NCBI RefSeq assembly: GCF_014334135.1
Contig: NZ_CP060497.1
Location: forward strand, 2,542,001 to 2,606,000
DNA length: 64,000 nucleotides
Direction of reading: 5' to 3'
Source: Olivibacter sp. SDN3
Lineage (GTDB): Bacteria; Bacteroidota; Bacteroidia; Sphingobacteriales; Sphingobacteriaceae
The notes beneath the pieces are model-generated. The model did no database searches. It was given only the letters and a program-made list of their open reading frames with translations, and was not told where the DNA came from. Below, one piece after another: positions 1 to 7,310 of this stretch. Positions within the stretch are counted from its first letter, which is position 1; each line of letters opens with the position of its first letter. Made by a program: the position numbers and the translations under genes.

Positions 1-470
1 TGGTTGCTGTCTAAAATGGCTTGCTTGATGTATACGCTTGGTGTACGGTAATACTGGCTTATGCTATTGGTGATATTGGTGCGCAATATAAGGGAGTGGT
101 TCCCAAAAAAACGATAGAGATAGGGGTGTTCGAAATGACTGCTGAAGAGCTGATCGTTCTCGATCGTAATGGGCATAGGTACTTCGGATATATCTTGATG
201 TGATAGTTGGTGCGTCATCCGAACCATCAACATGGTGTTTTCAGTTTGTAGATAAATAGAATCGACGGTAAATCCGGTAAACGATTTTACTGGCACATCG
301 GCCTCGATGTTGAGTGTCGAAAGCTCTTTAATTGCGTTGTATGATCTGGAAAAGTCTTCTTGTGGATTGATCTTCCTTGAATGGAAATAGAGCGCCATTA
401 CAACAAATGTTGCTGCAGCAATGAGCAGTACGATATTTAAGGTTACCGATAATAGTAGTTTAGACGACAT
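1..470 (-). CDS. Membrane-anchored protein of unknown function (3' end outside window)
   Basis: An open frame runs on the minus strand from ATG at 468-470 to the window edge, giving 156 codons with no stop. The N-terminus has one hydrophobic segment (about residues 5-28, rich in L, I, V and A) followed by a polar, probably periplasmic domain with predicted beta-strand character. This suggests a single-pass inner-membrane anchor with an extracytoplasmic domain. I do not recognise the family. It is the last visible gene of a minus-strand set after the MauE/DoxX protein and the DUF6520-like protein, separated from the latter by about 100 bases that include a likely terminator, so it may have its own transcript. 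The reading frame and anchor are seen directly; location is inferred. Confidence 0.6.
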   Translation of the reverse strand, partial: MSSKLLLSVTLNIVLLIAAATFVVMALYFHSRKINPQEDFSRSYNAIKELSTLNIEADVPVKSFTGFTVDSIYLQTENTMLMVRMTHQLSHQDISEVPMPITIENDQLFSSHFEHPYLYRFFGNHSLILRTNITNSISQYYRTPSVYIKQAILDSN

Positions 471-483
471 CGTAAAGGGAATT

Positions 484-522
484 AAAAGACATTGCCAGTT
501 GATTAGGATACCGACAATGTCT
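484..522 (-). terminator. Probable intrinsic terminator or attenuator
   Basis: On the minus strand AGACATTG pairs with CAATGTCT across a 20-base loop and is followed by TTTT. It lies between the DUF6520-like gene and the membrane-anchored gene. The loop is long for a terminator, so this is tentative. Confidence 0.35.
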
Positions 523-572
523 GTTCTTATCCGGATAATTTTTAAGTCAGATAATCAGTGAACCTAGGAATA

Positions 573-854
573 TTACAATAATACTCCTGGTTGTATCTGA
601 ATAGGCGTGCCAATCGCTTCATTATCATCGTTAACTTCAAAACGAGCAGCACATGTAGACTCTGCAGGTGTGCAGTCTGCGGGTTCAAAAGAAGTAGGCA
701 ATGGCTCGCTGTTGTAATTTTGATCAGAGCCATCTGCACTTTCAAACCATCTGGTTTCTTGACGTACCTCCACTTTCTTATCGAAAGCTTTGGCTCCAAC
801 GTAGCCAGTTCCTAGAACGACCAACGTTAGAATTGTGATGTATACTTTTTTCAT
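573..854 (-). CDS. DUF6520-like small exported protein
   Basis: A 93-residue product is read from ATG 852-854. I prefer this to an ATG 57 bases upstream because it puts MKKVYITILTLVVLGTGYVG, a standard signal peptide, at the very start. The mature part is short and acidic and carries two cysteines (in ADCTPAESTC), as in the small Bacteroidota DUF6520 proteins, which have no known function. It follows the MauE/DoxX gene by under 30 bases and is probably co-transcribed with it. A thiol-redox link is inferred only from that neighbour and the cysteine pair. Confidence 0.6.
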   Translation of the reverse strand: MKKVYITILTLVVLGTGYVGAKAFDKKVEVRQETRWFESADGSDQNYNSEPLPTSFEPADCTPAESTCAARFEVNDDNEAIGTPIQIQPGVLL

Positions 855-882
855 AACCTTATGAAAAAAATGACGGTCACTT

Positions 883-1401
883 TTACGGGGCAACCATACC
901 CGATTGTACAATATCTGGAACGGTACTGGTGGCTCGCACCGGTATGCTCTTTATAAATACACCTGCGATAGCCATAACTAAGCAAACGCTGTTGAAAATG
1001 ATATGGCCTTCCCATGAAAGTCCTTCGGCAAATCCGCTACAGGCACAGGGCGCATCATAATAGCTGAACCAAAGCAGTGCGATGATATAAGCAATGAAAA
1101 GGGAGAGCAAAAAGACAGAGGAATATAGACCAAATAGCCGCGAGGTCGGAAAAATCAATACCACCGCTAATAGCAGCTCTCCCCAAGGAACAGCCCAACT
1201 GACAATCCCTTCAAATCCTTCCAGTAATGGTGACTTCCCGAGCTCGAAACGAAAATCTTCAAGATCCCGCAGCTTCCCGAAACCTGCTGTTGCCCACATC
1301 AAAGCCAGTAAAACACATACAGGCCATAGCGCCATATTGCACCAGTTAATTTTGATTTGCTGCTTCCATTTTTTAATCCTATGCTGCATACTCTTCATCA
1401 T
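883..1401 (-). CDS. MauE/DoxX-type redox-associated membrane protein
   Basis: The 172-residue protein has four hydrophobic segments (about residues 25-43, 64-84, 90-112 and 135-152). It has the MauE/DoxX layout: an early WATAGFGKL loop, a PWGELLLAV helix and a CACSG motif with two cysteines near residue 121 before the last helix. MauE-type proteins supply or relay periplasmic thiol redox equivalents. It is first in a minus-strand set with the DUF6520-like protein, an arrangement that fits export of small cysteine-containing proteins. A long reading frame on the opposite strand (1094-1540) is an overlap with no family features. Confidence 0.72.
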   Translation of the reverse strand: MMKSMQHRIKKWKQQIKINWCNMALWPVCVLLALMWATAGFGKLRDLEDFRFELGKSPLLEGFEGIVSWAVPWGELLLAVVLIFPTSRLFGLYSSVFLLSLFIAYIIALLWFSYYDAPCACSGFAEGLSWEGHIIFNSVCLVMAIAGVFIKSIPVRATSTVPDIVQSGMVAP

Positions 1402-1559
1402 TTACCTTCCTTTTTCAAAAGCGGGCTGCCGATCCTTACCAATCAAGCTTTTTACGATCGACAGCCGGCTGCCATGGAACTATCGCCTAGCTTTCGGCTC
1501 CGCTACTCCTCGTTTCCATAAAAGCAAAAGTAAACGCTAAAAGCCGCTTAGGCTATCTC

Positions 1560-1596
1560 TTTTTGGCCAAGCTGTATAGGCAATTTTGGCCAAAAA
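1560..1596. repeat. Perfect 11-bp inverted repeat, unassigned
   Basis: TTTTTGGCCAA at 1560-1570 is the exact reverse complement of TTGGCCAAAAA at 1586-1596, with a 15-base spacer. It sits just past the AraC gene stop. There is no T-run after the stem on either strand, so it is either a weak bidirectional terminator or a protein-binding site. Confidence 0.45.
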
Positions 1597-1598
1597 GG

Positions 1599-2591
1599 CT
1601 ATTTGCATCGATACTTTTTAATGTATTCGCCGGGTGTAAGTCTATGCCTGGCCTTGAAAAGCTTGCAAAAACGGGCGTGGCTCAGGTTGAAATGGTTGGC
1701 TGTCTGTAAGGAAGAGTAACCTGCATCTGTGAGCAGTTTTGGTGCGAGTAACATTTTTCGGTCGATAACATACTGCCAAAAGCTTTGCCCGGTTATTACT
1801 TTGAATAAACGCCGTAAGCTTCGCTCAGCGAGAGGGTAATTCTTGGCAATATGGTGTAGATCGAGGATATCACCGGCAGCAACGGCTGTTTCTGCATATG
1901 CACTTATCGATTCAATCATTTGCTTGCGGCTTTTTTCTTGTTTTTCCCGTTGCCGCAGGGCGGTGATGCTATTTAACAATAAGTCGATGCTCAGGTTTAA
2001 TATCGCCTTGTGCCGCTTAAGATAACTGGTATGGGTACTGCGTAGAAAATGACGGATCTGCATGGCACTTTCCTCCCCGATAGGAAGTAGGGTGCTACCA
2101 CTATATTGATTGAGCTGTTTCTGTAGCTGAATAAAGGGCGTTTGGACCTGGCCAAGTATATCGTCCTGCTCTCTGAAAAGAAAGCTCGGTTTAAACACAA
2201 AATAGAATAGTACATGTTCGCCCGGTGGGAAATGGCACACGTAATCACCCTTGGGCATATAGGCTAAGAGATAGCTTCCTTCCGAAATGTGGAAGAGCTT
2301 TTTTTTCGATTGCCTAGCGCCATATAACCCATACTTGCCGCGCAGCATATAGAGCCAGAAAAGATCTTTCGGTTGGCACCTTATTGGGATTTGCAGTGCT
2401 TGCGCATTATTTACTTCGGCTACGCACAGCAATAGATCGGTATGATCATACCACTGTTCCAGCACCGTAAAACCGGCACCCATCCAATGGTCAACTGTGC
2501 TGCCTACCAAGCGATAGGTGGCTTCATTCGGGCGTAAATGGCTCAGTTTCGCTTGCGATATGTGAAAAAGGATGTTGACCGTTTTTTTCAT
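1599..2591 (-). CDS. AraC-family transcriptional regulator
   Basis: The 330-residue protein ends in a two-helix-turn-helix AraC domain (about residues 235-330). The second motif is recognisable from SSLQTANHFNLSHARFCKLF and the terminal LTPGEYIKKYR. The N-terminal part is a diverged ligand-sensing region I cannot assign. It is transcribed away from the A-T-R NRPS across a 301-bp region with repeated GGGTTAG elements, so it is a candidate local regulator of the NRPS. The ATG start follows a small AT-rich leader without a clear Shine-Dalgarno sequence, as is usual in this phylum. Confidence 0.85.
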   Translation of the reverse strand: MKKTVNILFHISQAKLSHLRPNEATYRLVGSTVDHWMGAGFTVLEQWYDHTDLLLCVAEVNNAQALQIPIRCQPKDLFWLYMLRGKYGLYGARQSKKKLFHISEGSYLLAYMPKGDYVCHFPPGEHVLFYFVFKPSFLFREQDDILGQVQTPFIQLQKQLNQYSGSTLLPIGEESAMQIRHFLRSTHTSYLKRHKAILNLSIDLLLNSITALRQREKQEKSRKQMIESISAYAETAVAAGDILDLHHIAKNYPLAERSLRRLFKVITGQSFWQYVIDRKMLLAPKLLTDAGYSSLQTANHFNLSHARFCKLFKARHRLTPGEYIKKYRCK

Positions 2592-2892
2592 ACATATAAG
2601 GCTTTTGATCGATTTTTTTGAGATTACTTGTTTTATGTACGAAAATCATACTTAACTGTCATATAAATACAGGGTTAACATCTGGTTTTATATGGGGTTA
2701 GGGTATGGGGTTAGACCCTACTTTTTATATGGGTTAGCAACTTTTACCTTTTTTTTCGCACTTTAATTCTATAATTTCCCTCAAATTATTACTGAAAACA
2801 ACTTTCTGTCCCTGCTAAGAGGGCTTTCGTGTAAAAAACTTTATTGTTTGATTTTTTATTTACAAGCTTGTAAACCTTAAACCAATATTCGT
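2592..2892. promoter_or_regulatory. Divergent control region of AraC regulator and NRPS, with iterated GGGTTAG sites
   Basis: This 301-bp A+T-rich gap holds three copies of TATGG(G)GTTAG at 2691-2701, 2704-2714 and 2728-2737. The first two are 13 bases apart and the third is 24 further on. An overlapping inverted repeat, TAGGGT (2699-2704) with ACCCTA (2715-2720), lies inside the array. These look like binding sites for the divergent AraC protein or the downstream MocR protein. No exact TAnnTTTG box was found, so the promoter itself is not placed. Confidence 0.45.
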
Positions 2893-5283
2893 ATGGAAAC
2901 ACAATTACCTAGCACAAAATTAACACCTGGTTATCACCCATTGCATCATGAAAATATGGTATGCGCGCTGGAAGCAGTTTGTGAGGAACATGCAGATAAG
3001 GTAGCGTTGATCGGGTCTGATGGAAAATTAACCTATGGCATGCTTAACGAGCAGGCCAATCAGCTGGCTTATTACCTAAGGGGTATTGGCCTTACGCAAA
3101 AATCTATTGTGGCAATATGCCTACGGCAGTCGGTGCAACGCTTGGTTGCCTTCTTCGCAGTGCTGAAAACGGGCGCGGCTTACTTGCCTATAGATGGGGA
3201 GCTACCTGAAGGCCGTATCAAAATGATGGTAGAGGATGCCGAAGCCGATCTGACACTTACCGAACAGCATTTTTGGTATAAGGTACACGGTTTTGCCCGG
3301 GTAACCGTGGCCGTTGATAAACCCTTGGCAAATATACAGTTGGCATCACTGCCCAAGGAAAATCCTACGAAGCGTAAACTGTTGCCGGATAGCTTGGCTT
3401 ATATCATTTATACATCCGGTAGTAGTGGTCTGCCCAAGGGTGTAATGGTTAGCCATAGCTCCCTCTATCGTTTTATACAGGCACAGGCAAATATCTTAGG
3501 GCTTACTTCCGTAAACCATACCTTACAATTTGCCTCACCCAGCTTTGATGCTGCCGTTATCGATAGTTGGGTGCCGCTTTTGGTGGGAGCAACCGTGCAC
3601 TTATATGCTAACAACAAATTGGTGGGCGATACACTCTTGGATTTTATTGTAAACGAGGGCATTGATACTGTACCTTTGTTACCACCTGCTGTATTGGCTA
3701 CTTTACCGGTAAACCGGCCTATTGGCAAATTACATACGATAGCTATTGGTGGAGAGGCCTGTACCGAGCAAACGGTTAAAGCGTGGTACCAACGGGTAAG
3801 ATTGATCAATAGCTATGGGCCTACAGAGGCAACCGTAGCGGTAAGCAACTATCATTTTAAAACGGAAACGGATCCGCGGATTATCGGTGTCCCGCTACCG
3901 GGAGTAAAACTTTGGCTGCTCGATGACGCGTTACGCCCCGTACCGAAGGGAGCGGTAGGTGAACTTTATATTAGCGGTTTGCAAGTGGCTCTTGGGTACA
4001 AACGTAGGCCGGAAGAGAATGCCAAGGCTTTTTTACCGATGCCAAAGGAGCTGGAAACAGCTGAGTTACATAATCGTTTGTACCGCACTGGCGATCGCGC
4101 ACGGCTGCGGCCTGATGGCAACATGGAGTTTATGGGCAGAAAGGATGATCAGGTAAAGATCAGGGGTTACCGCATGGAGTTGGCCGAGATTGAACACCAT
4201 TTGGCAAAATTGCCACAGATTGCCCGGGCAGCAGTAACGGTATTTCGTCCGGAAAATGGTGTGCCTGCGCTGGCCGCATTTGTGCAGCCGGTAGCCACGG
4301 AGAAAAATAAGGGCATTGGCAGTTTTCCCGATGTGCGGGCTAAGCTCATGCAGGTTATGCCAGCCTATATGGTGCCCGATAAAATGGTAGTGCTGGATGA
4401 ATTGCCCCTGAATCATGCAGGTAAAGTAGATAAGACGCAGTTGGAACTGCCGAAAGCTTTCTTAAAGAAAACGGATGCGGCTAAAAGGAAGGAAGGTAAT
4501 CTTACTGATCTGGTAAAGGGAATCTGGCAGGACCTGTTGGACGTGGAAGATGTGGCAGATGATGATGACTTTTTCGATCTGGGCGGGCATTCTCTATTGC
4601 TGGCGCAACTTCATGTGTTATTGCCCGAAACGGTACGTAATCGCATCAGCTTGCCTGAGCTCTATACCTATACTACCGTCAACAGCTTTGTTGCTGAGGT
4701 GGAAAAACGATGGAAAGAGGTGGAGTTATCGCAGAAAATAAAAACTGAACAGACGGTAGAGGAGTTGCTCAGGGATGCTGCACTGCCTGCGGATTTCGTA
4801 GTGGGTGATGTACCAGATGGAGCGGTATTGGCCGATCCTGGCCACATTTTGCTTACTGGAGTTACGGGATTTGTGGGCTCGCATCTGTTGGAAGAACTGT
4901 TGCAAAATACCGGAGCGGATATCTACTGCCTGGTACGAGCGGCGAATACTGCGGAGGCGCGCAAACGTATACAAGATACTTTCCTGAAATTTAAACTGTC
5001 TTGGCAGGAAGGTTATAACGATCGGGTAATACCACAGGTTGGCGATCTTTCCTTACCAAATCTGGGAATGGATGAGCACGTTTATGGCCAACTGGCAGAC
5101 ATCGTTGAGGTGATCTACCACTCGGGCAGCTCGGTAAGTTATGTGCAGCCTTACCCCATAATCAAGAAGCCTAACATTGATGGTCTGCACCATATCCTGC
5201 ATTTGTCGGTTGCACGAAAAGTGAAACACCTGGTGCTACTTTCTTCAATGGGTGTTTTCTCTTGGGGTGGAATTGCAACTTAA
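2893..5283 (+). CDS. NRPS A-T-R enzyme, 5' part truncated by IS insertion
   Basis: This part encodes 796 residues. The adenylation domain spans about residues 20-515, with core motifs YTSGSSGLPKG (173-183), YGPTE (308-312), YRTGDR (397) and the catalytic lysine of HAGKVDK (K511). A carrier domain follows with the phosphopantetheine serine in LGGHS (S567). A thioester-reductase domain starts near 650 with the NAD(P)-binding GVTGFVG (656-662). The frame then enters the insertion element after SMGVFSWG and stops at a TAA inside it, so the reductase lacks its catalytic YxxxK half. By-eye alignment to GrsA keeps the Asp that binds an alpha-amino group (in SFDAAVID), pointing to an amino acid substrate. 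The intact enzyme would release an amino-acid-derived aldehyde by NADPH-dependent reduction. As it stands it can at most load the carrier. Confidence 0.88.
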   Translation: METQLPSTKLTPGYHPLHHENMVCALEAVCEEHADKVALIGSDGKLTYGMLNEQANQLAYYLRGIGLTQKSIVAICLRQSVQRLVAFFAVLKTGAAYLPIDGELPEGRIKMMVEDAEADLTLTEQHFWYKVHGFARVTVAVDKPLANIQLASLPKENPTKRKLLPDSLAYIIYTSGSSGLPKGVMVSHSSLYRFIQAQANILGLTSVNHTLQFASPSFDAAVIDSWVPLLVGATVHLYANNKLVGDTLLDFIVNEGIDTVPLLPPAVLATLPVNRPIGKLHTIAIGGEACTEQTVKAWYQRVRLINSYGPTEATVAVSNYHFKTETDPRIIGVPLPGVKLWLLDDALRPVPKGAVGELYISGLQVALGYKRRPEENAKAFLPMPKELETAELHNRLYRTGDRARLRPDGNMEFMGRKDDQVKIRGYRMELAEIEHHLAKLPQIARAAVTVFRPENGVPALAAFVQPVATEKNKGIGSFPDVRAKLMQVMPAYMVPDKMVVLDELPLNHAGKVDKTQLELPKAFLKKTDAAKRKEGNLTDLVKGIWQDLLDVEDVADDDDFFDLGGHSLLLAQLHVLLPETVRNRISLPELYTYTTVNSFVAEVEKRWKEVELSQKIKTEQTVEELLRDAALPADFVVGDVPDGAVLADPGHILLTGVTGFVGSHLLEELLQNTGADIYCLVRAANTAEARKRIQDTFLKFKLSWQEGYNDRVIPQVGDLSLPNLGMDEHVYGQLADIVEVIYHSGSSVSYVQPYPIIKKPNIDGLHHILHLSVARKVKHLVLLSSMGVFSWGGIAT
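5265..5267. repeat. Target-site duplication GGG, left copy
   Basis: GGG here and at 6518-6520 flanks the insertion element. The length fits the usual 3-bp duplication of IS3-family elements, and removing the element plus one copy restores the NRPS frame. Confidence 0.75.
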
Positions 5284-5293
5284 AATAGGAGAC
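5268..5293. repeat. IS terminal inverted repeat, orfB end
   Basis: It starts TGGAATTGCAAC and ends AGGAGAC. It matches the other end at 18 of 26 positions when that end is read inward. Confidence 0.75.
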
Positions 5294-5297
5294 TTTT

Positions 5298-6128
5298 TTA
5301 TGCTGCCATTTTCTCTTTTTCCAATAGCATCTCTTCGATCTGCTTAGGGGTTTTATATCCCAGGGCAGAATGTGTTCTTTTGGTATTATAAAAACCTTCA
5401 ATATATCCAAAGATCTCCAATTTAGCCGATTGCTGATCGATGAATTTTCTATGGTAGATCATTTCAGCCTTTAGTGTCTTGAAAAAGCTCTCAGCTACTG
5501 CATTGTCCCAGCAATTGGCCTTCCTACTCATGCTTTGAAGTATCTTGTTTTTTACAATTACCCTCCTGAATTCATCGCAGGCATATTGGATCCCTCTATC
5601 CGAATGGAAGATAAGACCATCTTTGATACCTCGGTTTCTAATAGCCATTTTGATGGCTTGTACAGAAGTGTTTTTAGTCGTCATATCGGTGCTTAAAGAC
5701 CATCCAATGACTTTTCTGTCCGCCAGATCGATAACCGTTGTTAGATAAAGCCACCCTTTGCCGGTATGGATGTAAGTAATGTCGCTAACCCATTTTTGCG
5801 ATAGGGAATCCGCTGAAAAATCTCTTTGGAGGAGATTTTCAGCTATCCTATAACTATGGCTCGAATCTGTGGTCACCCTATATTTTTTCTTAACCTTACT
5901 TCGTATCCCATGTTTCTTCATCAATCTTGCTACGTAGCTTCTTGATACCATTTCACCTTTTTTGTGCAGCTCTGCGGTTATCCGTGGGCTGCCATAGATA
6001 TACTTACTGTCACTGTGTACCTGCTGTATTTTATCCACAAGTGCTTTACTGCGTTGTTCCCTGGGGGATTCGGGCCAAACCAGCCAACGGTAAAAACAAC
6101 TGCTGCTAACGTTCAATACTTCGCACAT
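5298..6128 (-). CDS. IS3-family transposase OrfB (DDE integrase core)
   Basis: The 276-residue catalytic half has the retroviral-integrase fold residues in order: Asp in WVSDITYI, Asp in FHSDRGIQYA and Glu in DNAVAESFFKTLK. An HTH_21-like segment (YGSPRI) lies near residue 46. The frame stays open upstream of the ATG at 6126-6128 as far as the slippery site near 6209, reading IYRFIKENREVYSVEKM, the usual OrfB N-terminus. The active enzyme is therefore expected to be an OrfAB fusion made by -1 frameshifting rather than a product started at this ATG. Nothing suggests inactivation. Confidence 0.9.
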   Translation of the reverse strand: MCEVLNVSSSCFYRWLVWPESPREQRSKALVDKIQQVHSDSKYIYGSPRITAELHKKGEMVSRSYVARLMKKHGIRSKVKKKYRVTTDSSHSYRIAENLLQRDFSADSLSQKWVSDITYIHTGKGWLYLTTVIDLADRKVIGWSLSTDMTTKNTSVQAIKMAIRNRGIKDGLIFHSDRGIQYACDEFRRVIVKNKILQSMSRKANCWDNAVAESFFKTLKAEMIYHRKFIDQQSAKLEIFGYIEGFYNTKRTHSALGYKTPKQIEEMLLEKEKMAA

Positions 6129-6160
6129 CTTCTCTACGGAATATACTTCTCGGTTCTCCT

Positions 6161-6460
6161 TTATGAACCGGTATATGGACCGTCTCCCCTGGAGAAGATG
6201 GCTATGGCCTTTTTTAAGATATCGCGTTCTAATTCTGTATCTCTTAATTTCTTGCGTAAAATCCTTAACTCCTGCTCCTCCGGACTGATCTTGGGATTGT
6301 CAGGTAAAACCTTATTCCCATTATAACGTGGATTTCTACGCCATTTACTCAGTAAACTGGGGTCTATGTCTAATTCCTTAGCTACATCGGCTACAGATCC
6401 CTTAACAACGCTCAAATCGACCGCCATTATCTTAAACGAATCATCAAATTTTCTATGCAT
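6161..6460 (-). CDS. IS3-family transposase OrfA (DNA-binding half)
   Basis: The 99-residue protein has an HTH_Tnp_1 helix-turn-helix (SVADVAKELDIDPSLLSKW, about residues 22-40). A leucine-zipper-like coiled coil ends ELRILRKKLRDTELERDILKKA. Codons TTA AAA AAG near the end contain the heptamer A AAA AAG (6209-6215 on the plus strand as CTTTTTT). A -1 slip there continues into OrfB. OrfA alone normally represses transposition and binds the terminal repeats. Confidence 0.9.
   Translation of the reverse strand: MHRKFDDSFKIMAVDLSVVKGSVADVAKELDIDPSLLSKWRRNPRYNGNKVLPDNPKISPEEQELRILRKKLRDTELERDILKKAIAIFSRGDGPYTGS
6209..6215 (-). promoter_or_regulatory. Programmed -1 frameshift site (A AAA AAG)
   Basis: The minus strand reads TTA AAA AAG GCC in the OrfA frame, so the A6G heptamer is in the phase needed for tandem slippage. 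After the slip the frame runs without a stop into OrfB. This is the standard way IS3-family elements make OrfAB. Confidence 0.75.
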
Positions 6461-6491
6461 TTCTACAAATTTAAAATTACTGTCTAAATCT

Positions 6492-6517
6492 GTCTCGCTT
6501 TAAAGGTAGCAACTCCA
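6492..6517. repeat. IS terminal inverted repeat, orfA end
   Basis: Read inward on the minus strand it begins TGGAGTTGCTACC and ends CGAGAC, matching the other end at 18 of 26 positions. The adjacent GGG (6518-6520) is the right copy of the target duplication. Confidence 0.75.
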
Positions 6518-6521
6518 GGGG

Positions 6522-7205
6522 CGTCCCTTCACGGGCAAGACCTGGATGTATGAAGACGATTCCATTGAGCAGAATCTACAGGCGGTAAGTCGCGATCTGG
6601 GTTATATCAAAAGTAAATGGGTGATGGAAAAAATTGCTGAGCAGGCTAGGGACAAAGGTCTGCCCATTATTAACTTCCGGCTGGGGTTCGCCGTGTGTCA
6701 CGGAAGCTCTGGCGCCACAGTGATGAACCAATGGTGGGGGGTGCTGATACGCAGCTGTGTACAACTGAAGTCTTTTCCGCTGGTAATGGGTCTGAAAGAT
6801 GAACTTACAACAGTTGATTACATGTGCAAGGCTATTGTACATATCGGTAAAAAGGAAGAGGCAATTGGCGAGAACTTTCACCTCTCGCCTTTACCGGAGA
6901 ACGATGTATCACTCACTGATTTCTGTGCCAAAATCAATGAATATTATGGGCTGGATTTAAAGGGGATGGAGTACCATCAGTGGCTGAACCAGTGGAAATA
7001 CGACCACCAATTACCCATTTATCCCTTGTTGAGCCTCTTTACGGAAGATGTACACGAAGGTAAGTCTTTGGTGGAAGCCTACGAAAATACTTATTACTAC
7101 GATCGGAGTAATACGCAACGTTTTTTACGCGATGCCAATTTAAAGCCTCCAACTTTTGATCAAAAGCTGATGACGCCCTACCTGCAATTTATGGGGGTGC
7201 TCTAA
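6522..7205 (+). pseudogene. NRPS A-T-R enzyme, 3' part (rest of thioester reductase) cut off by IS
   Basis: The frame resumes at 6522 with RPFTGKTWMYEDD and continues to the NRPS stop at 7203-7205. It carries the missing reductase half, with catalytic YIKSK (Tyr codon 6603, Lys codon 6615) and the substrate-binding C-terminus. Joining 2893-5267 to 6521-7205 gives 3060 bases, an uninterrupted 1019-residue A-T-R protein reading SMGVFSWGRPFTGKTW across the scar. An internal ATG at 6546 could start a 219-residue fragment, but without the Rossmann glycine loop it would not be active. Confidence 0.85.
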
Positions 7206-7244
7206 GGTAATAATCATATCTACTAGCTATCGAAAAACATATTA

Positions 7245-7288
7245 GGTAAACACCTCTTAGGGGATGTTTGCCCACTTTTTATTTTTTG
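7245..7288 (+). terminator. Probable terminator or attenuator before the MocR gene
   Basis: GGTAAACACC at 7245-7254 pairs, with one bulge and one G-U, with GGGGATGTTTGCC ending at 7272, followed by a T-rich run. It lies 40 bases after the NRPS stop and just before the regulator, so it could end the NRPS transcript. Confidence 0.4.
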
Positions 7289-7310
7289 CTAACCAAACAC
7301 CAAACAATAC

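Larger units (their letters stand above)
5268..6517 (-). mobile_element. IS3-family insertion sequence, 1250 bp
   Basis: The element runs from TGGAATTGC at 5268 to the reverse complement of TGGAGTTGC at 6517. The two 26-bp ends match at 18 positions, begin with TG as IS3 elements do, and are flanked by a GGG duplication. It carries orfA and orfB transposase frames on the minus strand joined by an A AAA AAG slippery site. The boundaries were set from two independent signals: the terminal repeats and exact restoration of the interrupted NRPS frame. A longer-looking GCAACT direct repeat nearby was rejected because it leaves the NRPS out of frame. No passenger gene is present. Confidence 0.9.

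Noticed and set aside
1094-1540. 148-codon plus-strand frame opposite the MauE/DoxX gene
   Set aside because: Low-complexity, serine- and lysine-rich, no domain, and the opposite strand has an obvious membrane protein.
5275-6514. GCAACT direct repeat as the target duplication of the insertion element
   Set aside because: Joining at GCAACT leaves the NRPS out of frame. The copies lie inside the terminal repeats; GGG with ends at 5268 and 6517 restores the frame and gives better-matched ends.
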